Shown: positions 57,903 to 64,000 of the stretch, in pieces
Layout: each line of letters starts with the position of its first letter
How positions within the stretch are numbered: position 1 is the stretch's first letter
Source of the DNA: Pseudomonas beijingensis
GTDB lineage: Bacteria > Pseudomonadota > Gammaproteobacteria > Pseudomonadales > Pseudomonadaceae
Length of the DNA stretch: 64,000 bases
Reading direction: 5' to 3'
NCBI RefSeq assembly: GCF_030687295.1
Contig: NZ_CP117425.1
Span: forward strand, 1,368,001-1,432,000
Notes under the pieces: model-generated
Seen by the model: only the letters and a program-made list of their open reading frames with translations
Databases searched by the model: none
What the model was told of the DNA's origin: nothing
Made by a program: the position numbers and the translations under genes

Positions 57903-59096
57903 ATGAGCCTTATGCCTGATTACCAAAGCCAGAGCCTGACTGAACATGAAGTTTTTGGATTGTCGGCAAAATATAATCTTGCCGATGGTCATAGTTACAT
58001 TTCCGCGATAGCGCATTTTAGAGGTGTGTTGTCTGAGTTGCCTGACTTATGGGGTTCGGCGGCCGAGACGCCTATTCCGCAAATGGAAATGGCTTTCAAA
58101 GATGTTTTTGCAGATTATTTCGCGCTTCCTGGTTTAAAAAAACACCAGCATTTTTCGATCTGCCCTACCGCATCAAACAGCATAGACATAGTGGGAGCGT
58201 GGGCGCGATCAAAGCAGTTGAAAATAGGCCTTGTCGAACCCACATTTGACAACCTCGCCCAGTTACTTCGGCGTAGGGAAGTCGAGCTTGAAGCTGTTCC
58301 AGAAAGCATGTTTTCGGACCTGTGTTTGCTAGAAAGGTTTATTCAGAACAAAAAACTTGACGCTTTGTTCATGGTCAATCCCAATAACCCGACAGGTTTC
58401 GTCATTGATGCAGCCATGATGAAAAATATTGTGGTGCTATGCTGTCGGCTCAATATAATTTTAATCCTCGATACCTCTTTTCGGTTCTGCCATAAAACCG
58501 CTATCGACGAGTATGCACTCCTGGTTGAAAAGGGCGCGTCATTTATCGTGCTGGAGGATACCGGTAAGCAATGGCCAACGTTGGATGCCAAGGCCAGTCT
58601 GCTGTCATATAGCAAAAATTTGGCACAGGAAATCAGAGCCATCTACGAAGAAGTTTATCTTTGCTGTTCCAATTTTGTACTGAGGGTGATCATTGCATTT
58701 ATTGAGGCGACTCTAAAAAGAGGGGGGCTCACTTATGTGCATTCGATTATTACCAAAAATGCAGAAATAGTCCGATCCCAGCTCGTAGGAACACAGGTTT
58801 GTGTTGATTCGCCACATTCGCATTCGGGCATGACAGTCATGTGGCTTGACATAAAACGAACTGGGCTATCGGACCTTGAATTAACTAATTATCTTGCAAC
58901 TTATGATGTGGCCGTGTTGCCGGGGAGGTATTTCTATTGGAATAGTCATGAGGTTGCAGGGCACGACCGTATAAGAATTGCGCTTTTGAAACCTGATGAC
59001 CAATTCGAGTTTTCGCTCTCTCGCTTGAGACAAGCCCTACTCGAGCTTGAATCGGCCAAAGATTACAATGATTCTGTAGAGATGATTTCGCAATGA
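57903..59096 (+). CDS. PLP-dependent L-arginine hydroxylase/oxidase-like enzyme (MppP/RohP type)
   Basis: A 397-residue fold-type I PLP enzyme. It resembles the O2-using L-arginine hydroxylases of enduracididine and azomycin pathways more than ordinary aminotransferases. Shared features, compared from memory with MppP: N-terminal 'LTEHEVFGLSAKYNLADGHS' (Thr13 and Glu16 of the LTxxE lid), 'VEPTFDN' at 111, 'NPNNPTG' at 159, 'LDTSFRF' with Asp190, the Schiff-base Lys222 in 'LEDTGKQWPT', and a carboxylate-binding Arg in 'DRIRIALLKP'. MppP and RohP turn L-Arg and O2 into 2-oxo- and 4-hydroxy-2-oxo-arginine. The substrate here is inferred. It is coupled (ATGA) to a hydroxyacid dehydrogenase gene, in an A/T-rich island. 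Confidence 0.8.
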   Translation: MSLMPDYQSQSLTEHEVFGLSAKYNLADGHSYISAIAHFRGVLSELPDLWGSAAETPIPQMEMAFKDVFADYFALPGLKKHQHFSICPTASNSIDIVGAWARSKQLKIGLVEPTFDNLAQLLRRREVELEAVPESMFSDLCLLERFIQNKKLDALFMVNPNNPTGFVIDAAMMKNIVVLCCRLNIILILDTSFRFCHKTAIDEYALLVEKGASFIVLEDTGKQWPTLDAKASLLSYSKNLAQEIRAIYEEVYLCCSNFVLRVIIAFIEATLKRGGLTYVHSIITKNAEIVRSQLVGTQVCVDSPHSHSGMTVMWLDIKRTGLSDLELTNYLATYDVAVLPGRYFYWNSHEVAGHDRIRIALLKPDDQFEFSLSRLRQALLELESAKDYNDSVEMISQ

Positions 59097-60034
59097 GAAA
59101 GCTCCTGGTAACTGGGGATTTTGATATTGACAAGGCGGTATTCCCAGACAGTATTGAACTCATTCACATTAGACGTCCTATTGATGAGCGGCAAATTTTA
59201 GAGGTATTACCCGATGTGCACGACTATATTTTGGGTGGGCCGGAATACCTGTCTGCGGAGCTGATTGAAGCCGCCACTCGGTTAGAGAATATAGTTGTGA
59301 TGGGAACAGGTACCTCCAGTTTTGTGGACGTGCAGTGTGTTACCGATAAAGGCATAAAATTAGCCAATACGCCCAACCTAAACGTGCAGGCGGTGGCTGA
59401 GTTTACGTTGGCAATGATTCTCCTCTGTTCGGCAAGGGTTTTTGAAAGCGCTGAAAGTGTAAGGGCGGGTAACGCTTGGATACAGACGCCCAGGCGATCA
59501 TTGTTGAATCTTAAAGTTGGCTTTGTTGGCATGGGATCGATTGCGGGAGAGGTGGCATATCAGCTTCATATGCGTGGATCTGAAAATATGTGCTATTGGT
59601 CCCGGAATCGAAAGGAGTCTCTGGAAAAGTCATTGGGCCTGCAATATACCTCACTCGGTGATCTGGTTAACACCGTTGATGTTTTATGTATTCATCTTAG
59701 TGGTTGTGCCGAAACCTTCAATCTTATCGATGAATCTGTATTGGCCCGCGCGTCAACGGAGCTGATGATATTGAACTTGTCCAACCCAAAAATTATCTGC
59801 CCGCGTGCGCTCAAGACCTACCTCAATCGCAATACGGATGCATTTTGTTTTATCGATGGCTATTACAGCGAATGGGTGGATAACAAAGGACAACATGATG
59901 ATCCCTATGGTTTGCTCTCATTGCCCGCAAAAAAGTTAGTGGTTACCTCGCATTTGGCGGCACAGGAGGAAGTAACCGTTAAAAACATTTTCCTTCAGGC
60001 TGTGAAAACCCTTCATGGTGTCAGTGGGCGTTAA
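59093..60034 (+). CDS. D-2-hydroxyacid dehydrogenase-like protein
   Basis: A 313-residue NAD(P)-dependent dehydrogenase-fold protein. The nucleotide motif is 'KVGFVGMGSIAGEVA' near residue 141 (Gly-x-Gly-x-x-Ala), after 'TPNLNVQAVAEFTLAMIL', the usual run before it. The catalytic His survives in 'VTSHLAAQEEVT' and an acidic residue in 'DGYYSEW'. The substrate-binding Arg normally found in 'NxxRG' is replaced: the segment reads 'ELMILNLSNPKIICPRAL'. The enzyme may therefore accept an unusual 2-oxo acid, or may not be catalytic. It starts inside the stop of the PLP enzyme gene, so a 2-oxo-arginine-type product is the obvious candidate substrate, by context only. Confidence 0.82.
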   Translation: MRKLLVTGDFDIDKAVFPDSIELIHIRRPIDERQILEVLPDVHDYILGGPEYLSAELIEAATRLENIVVMGTGTSSFVDVQCVTDKGIKLANTPNLNVQAVAEFTLAMILLCSARVFESAESVRAGNAWIQTPRRSLLNLKVGFVGMGSIAGEVAYQLHMRGSENMCYWSRNRKESLEKSLGLQYTSLGDLVNTVDVLCIHLSGCAETFNLIDESVLARASTELMILNLSNPKIICPRALKTYLNRNTDAFCFIDGYYSEWVDNKGQHDDPYGLLSLPAKKLVVTSHLAAQEEVTVKNIFLQAVKTLHGVSGR

Positions 60035-60132
60035 GATCAATGGGTTTTCATTCGAAAGGTTTATCGAAAAAAATTGGCATGCGCTGTATTGGTTATTGCC
60101 TAATCATTGGCCTTTTGGCGTTTGAGTGACAA

Positions 60133-60161
60133 ACGCTCACCTTCTCCAAGAAGGTGAGTGT
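60133..60161. terminator. Shared hairpin between convergent genes
   Basis: ACGCTCACCTTCT / AGAAGGTGAGTGT with loop CCA is a 13-bp stem with one G-T pair. It lies between the dehydrogenase stop (60034) and the VOC gene stop (60178), so it can serve both. T-runs are weak. Confidence 0.7.
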
Positions 60162-60177
60162 TCAGTCAAGCATTTGC

Positions 60178-60615
60178 TTACCTTAGTTCATTGCGGCTGG
60201 ACTTGGAGCCTAAGTATTGAGCGAACCTAAGTAAATAACCATCCGGGTCTAATACGAGAAAATTGCTTTGACCTTGAAGCAGGTTGTTCTCTTTGTACCA
60301 GCATTCTTCTATTGGTTTATGCAGCTCGTATCCCGAACCGATCAATGTTTTCGCTAACGCTCTGACATCGGGGCAATCAATTGAGAGGTTCATTCCGCGT
60401 CCATAAGGTTTTTGTAGCGGGCCTACTCGCCACGGTGACTCTTCGTGATCGTCTTGTTCCAGCATTAACTGGCTACCGTGATAGGAGATGAACATGAAGC
60501 CGTCGTTCGGTCTTTCATACTCAACGCTGAACCCAATGATCTTGCAATAAAATCTTGAGCTTGCCTTGATGTCGGACACAATCAGTTCAGGTATAAGCTT
60601 GTTAAAGGTGACCAT
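60178..60615 (-). CDS. VOC family protein, bleomycin-resistance-like
   Basis: A 145-residue protein of the vicinal oxygen chelate superfamily with two beta-alpha-beta-beta-beta modules: 'LIPELIVSDIKASSRFYCKI' at the start and 'LVLDPDGYLLRFAQYLG' at the end. The middle 'SPWRVGPLQKPYGRGMNLSI' resembles the bleomycin-binding protein subfamily, which sequesters drugs and needs no metal. The His/Glu metal ligands of glyoxalase-type members are not clear. It might protect against, bind or process a small molecule; this is inference. It faces the PLP-enzyme operon in the same A/T-rich island. The ATG at 60615 has AGAGGA close upstream. Confidence 0.82.
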   Translation of the reverse strand: MVTFNKLIPELIVSDIKASSRFYCKIIGFSVEYERPNDGFMFISYHGSQLMLEQDDHEESPWRVGPLQKPYGRGMNLSIDCPDVRALAKTLIGSGYELHKPIEECWYKENNLLQGQSNFLVLDPDGYLLRFAQYLGSKSSRNELR

Positions 60616-60961
60616 AATTCCTCTTCCGTGAAGAATGTTTCGTATAGTTAATGGAGGTGCCATTCTGTCGTGAGCTCTAGAAAAGTCCAATCAATTTTTC
60701 TGATGCTTTTGTCATTATTTATGTTGGCTGCGATCGTTTGACGATAATGCCGCAGTTATAAATTATGTCTGAAAGTTAAAGTAGGCCGGTGGCCAAGCAG
60801 CGAGGTTATTTAAGGATGATAAATCTGCAGAGACGCATGTCGAACATCACATATTGGTAGAGCAGTGTCTCAGCTCCAATAGGGACTGAAACACTGCTTC
60901 ATACGTTATGTGTTTGGAGCAACTCGTTAAGCGGCCGTTGGTGACAAAAGCGCCTATGCCT
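60616..60961. other. A/T-rich intergenic region with an imperfect hairpin
   Basis: A 346-base gap without a credible gene. It contains an imperfect 16-base-arm hairpin at 60862-60897 (GCAGTGT...ACACTGC, inner TCAG/CTGA, loop AATA) about 65 bases after the chemoreceptor stop on the minus strand. It may be that gene's terminator, though no T-run follows. Base composition returns to high G/C at about 60.95 kb, so the island edge lies here. Confidence 0.5.
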
Positions 60962-62878
60962 CTAAACTTTGAACCGCCCTACCAGCGTCTGCAAGTGCAC
61001 GCCTAGCCGGGCCAATTCCGCACTCGAAGCGGCAGTCTCCTCACTGGACGACGCCGTCTGCTCCGAAACATCACGTACATTCAGCACACTACGGTTGATC
61101 TCCTCAGCCACAGCGCTCTGCTGCTCGGCCGCAGCGGCGATCTGCTGGTTCATCGACTGGATCGCCGAAACCGTGCGAGTGATGTTCTCCAGCGAGCCCC
61201 CCGCGCGGCGGGTCAGTTCGACGCTGTTATCGGTCAGGTTGCGGCTGTTGTCCATGATGGTCGCGACCTGCTGGGTCCCCGATTGCAGGCCGACGATCAG
61301 CTCTTCGATTTCTTCGGTGGACTTCTGGGTGCGCTGCGCCAGGCTGCGAACCTCATCGGCGACCACTGCAAAACCACGCCCTGCTTCCCCGGCACGGGCC
61401 GCTTCGATGGCGGCGTTGAGGGCCAGCAGGTTGGTTTGCTGGGCTACGGACTTGATCACGTCGAGCACGCTGCCGATCTTGTCGCTTTCACGCTTCAGGT
61501 CGCCCATCGCCGCGGTGGAGTTGCCCACTTCGAGGGCCAGGCGTTCGATCTGGGCGATGGCTTCACCGACGACTTTTTCGCCTTCGCGGGCCTGTTGGTC
61601 GGCAGCGACGGCGGCTTCGGAGGCTTCCTCGGCGTTGCGGGCGACTTCCTGCACCGTGGCGGTCATTTCATGCATGGCGGTGGCGACCTGATCGGTTTCC
61701 ACCTTTTGACTGTTGACCCCGGCGCTGGTCTGCTCGGTCACGGCCGAGAGCTGTTCGGCGGCGCTGGCGATTTGCGTGACACCTTCGCCGATGCCACCGA
61801 TCAATTGCCGCAGGCCCACGGTCATGCTTTGCATGGCGCGTTGCAGTTGGCCCAGTTCGTCGCGACGGTCAGAAGTGAGGTTGTGGGTCAGGTCGCCAGC
61901 GGCTACGCGTTCGGCAACCTTCAAGGTGTCGTTGAGTGGGCCGACGATCTGCCGGGTGATGAGCAGCGCTGCAATCACGCCGAACAGCAGGGCCAGCGCA
62001 GCCGCTGCGATGAGAACGGTCTTGGCCTGGGCGGTATCGTGGTCTCGCACCGCCGTCTGGGACACGGTGAGCTTCTGACTGGAATCGATCAGTACGTGGC
62101 CTTGCTCACTCATGCGCTGCAACGCGGCGCCATTATCGATCTGGGAGTCGCGGAACTGGCTGACCGCCGCGCGATAGACGTTCATCGAGTCGCTGGCCTG
62201 CTGAAGACTATCGGCGAACTCCTCGGGTAGCTGGGCCGGCAAGCGTGCCAGCAGTTTCAGGACATCGGTGATTGCATCGATGGCGGGCTGCTGGGCCTCG
62301 CTTTTTCCGCTGTAGGTGTAGCCGCGAACCTGATAGCGGGCCTGCTGGATCGCCTTGCTCAGGGCCACCACGTTGTTGAATTGAGTAACGTCGCCGCTTT
62401 GCAGCAATGCTTTTTCCACCTCGGCAACGCGGGCCACGGCGTTGTCGGCGCTGGCGCCGAGCTTGCTGCGGGCGTCTTCGCGGCTGACGGTGGCGCTGGT
62501 CATCTGGGCGAAGGCACTCTTGTATTCGGCAACGGCGGCCAGCTGTGCATCGATCAACGCCACATCGGCCGGTTGTTCGATCAACTGGCGAGCAGTCTTC
62601 AGGCCCTCTTCGAGCTTGCCCAGCAGGTCGTTGACCTGTTGCGGCCCTTTCTCGCCCCGCGTGCTGTTGTAGTCGATGCTGGCCAGATTCAAGTCTTTGC
62701 TCAAGTCGTTGAGACTGGCAATGAACCCCAGTTTATCGCCCCGGCTGATGACATTGCCCAGGCCGGACCAACCGGTGAATGCGATCATCAAGGTGAGGAA
62801 CAGCACCAGGCCGAAGCCTGCACCGAGTTTGCGATTAACGCTTACATTTCCCAGACCCTGGGCAAGCCACCGGAACAT
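60962..62878 (-). CDS. Methyl-accepting chemotaxis protein with HBM-type sensor domain
   Basis: A 638-residue inner-membrane chemoreceptor: first helix (about 19-38), an all-helical periplasmic domain (about 40-285) of the size and composition of the helical bimodular (HBM) family, second helix ('[20 protein letters not shown]', near 288-307), HAMP ('[20 protein letters not shown]') and a signalling domain with tip '[20 protein letters not shown]'. HBM receptors such as McpS bind organic acids; the ligand here is not determinable. GTATCGGC at 62921, nearly a sigma-28 -10 box on the minus strand, lies just upstream. Confidence 0.92.
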   Translation of the reverse strand: MFRWLAQGLGNVSVNRKLGAGFGLVLFLTLMIAFTGWSGLGNVISRGDKLGFIASLNDLSKDLNLASIDYNSTRGEKGPQQVNDLLGKLEEGLKTARQLIEQPADVALIDAQLAAVAEYKSAFAQMTSATVSREDARSKLGASADNAVARVAEVEKALLQSGDVTQFNNVVALSKAIQQARYQVRGYTYSGKSEAQQPAIDAITDVLKLLARLPAQLPEEFADSLQQASDSMNVYRAAVSQFRDSQIDNGAALQRMSEQGHVLIDSSQKLTVSQTAVRDHDTAQAKTVLIAAAALALLFGVIAALLITRQIVGPLNDTLKVAERVAAGDLTHNLTSDRRDELGQLQRAMQSMTVGLRQLIGGIGEGVTQIASAAEQLSAVTEQTSAGVNSQKVETDQVATAMHEMTATVQEVARNAEEASEAAVAADQQAREGEKVVGEAIAQIERLALEVGNSTAAMGDLKRESDKIGSVLDVIKSVAQQTNLLALNAAIEAARAGEAGRGFAVVADEVRSLAQRTQKSTEEIEELIVGLQSGTQQVATIMDNSRNLTDNSVELTRRAGGSLENITRTVSAIQSMNQQIAAAAEQQSAVAEEINRSVLNVRDVSEQTASSSEETAASSAELARLGVHLQTLVGRFKV

Positions 62879-63002
62879 GCTGATACTCCCTTGGAGCGCT
62901 GAATTGGTTTTATGGGCACTGTATCGGCGGCTTTGACGGGATCTGTAGAAATGAGCTCAGGATTCTCCGAGTGGCTTATTTGTGGCGAAGCAGAGATGCC
63001 TT

Positions 63003-63710
63003 TCAGAACAACCTTGCAAGCAATGCGGTAACCGCGGTCTCGACCCGCAGAATCCGCTCGCCCAGTTGTACCGGTTGCAAGCCGGCCTTGCCCAGTAGGT
63101 CGATCTCGTAGGGAATCCAACCGCCTTCGGGGCCGATGGCCAAGGTCACCGGCTCCGTGAGTGCTCGCGGGCAGGGTGGGTGGTTGCCAGGGTGGCCGAC
63201 CAGTCCGAGGGTGCCGTTGGTGATGGCCGGCAGGCGGTCCTCGACAAAAGGCTTGAAGCGTTTCTCGATAACCACCTCGGGCAACACGCTGTCCCGGGCC
63301 TGCTCCAGGCCCAAGATCAGTTGCTCGCGAATGGCCTCGGGTTCGAGGAACGGCGTCTGCCAAAAGCTCTTTTCCACGCGATAGCTGTTGACCAGCACCA
63401 CCCGCGGCACGCCCATGGTGGCGATGGTCTGGAACACTCGCCGGAGCATTTTCGGGCGCGGCAGCGCCAGCACCAGGGTCAACGGCAACTTGGCCGGCGG
63501 CGCCTGGTCGAGGGTCACTTGCAGTTCGGCCTCGCGAGCCTCCAGGCGCAGCACCTGGGCCGAGCCCATCAACCCGCCGATGCGCCCGACCCGCAGGCTG
63601 TCACCGACGGCACTGCGATGGACTTCCTGCATGTGGGTCAACCGGCGATCGCTCAGGATCACGCGGTCAGGCCCAATGAAGTCGGCCTCTTCGAGCAGCA
63701 GCAGGTTCAC
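63003..63710 (-). CDS. rsmE: 16S rRNA (uracil(1498)-N3)-methyltransferase RsmE
   Basis: A 235-residue SPOUT methyltransferase that methylates U1498 of 16S rRNA with S-adenosylmethionine. The N-terminal PUA-like part has '[20 protein letters not shown]' near residue 23. The knotted catalytic part has '[20 protein letters not shown]' near 82, '[17 protein letters not shown]' near 191 and the final '[19 protein letters not shown]'. Length is typical. It overlaps the tatC stop by four bases on the same strand. Confidence 0.96.
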   Translation of the reverse strand: MNLLLLEEADFIGPDRVILSDRRLTHMQEVHRSAVGDSLRVGRIGGLMGSAQVLRLEAREAELQVTLDQAPPAKLPLTLVLALPRPKMLRRVFQTIATMGVPRVVLVNSYRVEKSFWQTPFLEPEAIREQLILGLEQARDSVLPEVVIEKRFKPFVEDRLPAITNGTLGLVGHPGNHPPCPRALTEPVTLAIGPEGGWIPYEIDLLGKAGLQPVQLGERILRVETAVTALLARLF

Positions 63711-64000
63711 GCTTGGGTCGCTGGCGGCTGGTCGTTGTGGTCATCGACCGGCTGGTCCTCGGGTTCTTCTTCCCGGCGCTTGCGCACCAGGCCACCGAAC
63801 AGGATGCCGATTTCGAACAGCAGCCACATCGGCACGGCCAGCAGGGTCTGGGAGAAAATGTCCGGCGGGGTGAGGATCATGCCGACCACGAAGCAGCCGA
63901 TGATCACGTAGGGGCGGATCTTCTTCAGGTAGGCGACGTCGACCACGCCGATCCACACCAGCAGCACCACGGCCACGGGGATTTCGAACGCCACGCCGAA
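63707..64000 (-). CDS. tatC: Sec-independent translocase subunit TatC (3' part)
   Basis: The C-terminal portion, at least 98 codons, of the multispanning core subunit of the twin-arginine translocase, which recognises Tat signal peptides. Visible are '[20 protein letters not shown]', '[20 protein letters not shown]', '[20 protein letters not shown]' (the last helices) and a charged cytosolic tail rich in Glu, Asp and Arg. The reading frame is open to the window edge, so the start lies beyond 64000. The stop overlaps the rsmE start. Confidence 0.93.
   Translation of the reverse strand, partial: FGVAFEIPVAVVLLVWIGVVDVAYLKKIRPYVIIGCFVVGMILTPPDIFSQTLLAVPMWLLFEIGILFGGLVRKRREEEPEDQPVDDHNDQPPATQA

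Noticed and set aside
57903..60615. Full azomycin or enduracididine gene cluster
   Set aside because: No gene resembling MppQ/MppR or RohR/RohS/RohQ lies within the window, so a known pathway cannot be claimed from the arginine-hydroxylase-like gene alone.

Overview
The window is a chromosomal segment of a fluorescent Pseudomonas, most likely of the P. fluorescens group. The evidence is the gene order (gpmI-envC-ctpA-yibQ; rhodanese-grxC-secB-trmL; ntrC-ntrB-glnA-thiI-typA; a complete hut locus; opgGH), the high-GC codon use, and about 17 REP doublets built from 'GTGGGAGCGAGCTTGCTCGCGATGG'-type sequence between genes. No rRNA, tRNA, prophage, insertion sequence or CRISPR array was seen.

Layout. 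1-6.2 kb: a periplasmic binding protein gene faces a minus-strand cell-envelope operon, gpmI > envC > ctpA > yibQ. 6.3-8.6 kb: rhodanese-like gene, grxC and secB, then trmL and a small membrane protein gene that diverge from overlapping start codons. 8.5-15.5 kb: a nitrogen-control block with ntrBC, glnA, two DUF4124 genes, a periplasmic chorismate mutase and, downstream of ntrC, a non-coding RNA gene with three repeated hairpins, a near-perfect sigma-54 promoter and an NtrC site. This RNA has the position and design of NrsZ. ntrB and glnA also carry sigma-54-like promoters and NtrC-like sites, so three NtrC targets lie within 7 kb. 15.7-32.8 kb: housekeeping genes (thiI, typA, glgP, fbp), a DUF2339/DUF3999 membrane pair whose first gene has two frameshifts, an amino-acid-type chemoreceptor and two lipoproteins.

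32.9-47.8 kb: the histidine utilisation locus. hutF diverges from hutC-hutD; then come hutU, an NCS1-family permease, an ABC importer (hutXWV), two histidase paralogues in tandem, hutI and hutG. A HutC-type operator overlaps the predicted start point of a sigma-54 promoter ahead of hutU, which joins substrate induction to carbon/nitrogen control. The first histidase paralogue lacks exactly the Ala-Ser-Gly tripeptide that forms the MIO cofactor. hutI carries two single-base insertions. 48-56.3 kb: a choline-type binding protein, an esterase, proline iminopeptidase, dtd, and opgG-opgH for periplasmic glucan synthesis.

56.3-61.0 kb is an island visibly richer in A/T, with poor ribosome sites and no REP elements. 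It holds a small Rhs-core protein gene, then a translationally coupled pair: a PLP enzyme resembling the O2-using L-arginine hydroxylases MppP/RohP, and a D-2-hydroxyacid dehydrogenase-like protein lacking the usual substrate-binding Arg. A convergent VOC (bleomycin-resistance-like) gene follows. This is the best candidate for an undescribed small pathway acting on arginine or a related guanidino amino acid. The window closes with an HBM-type chemoreceptor, rsmE and the 3' part of tatC.
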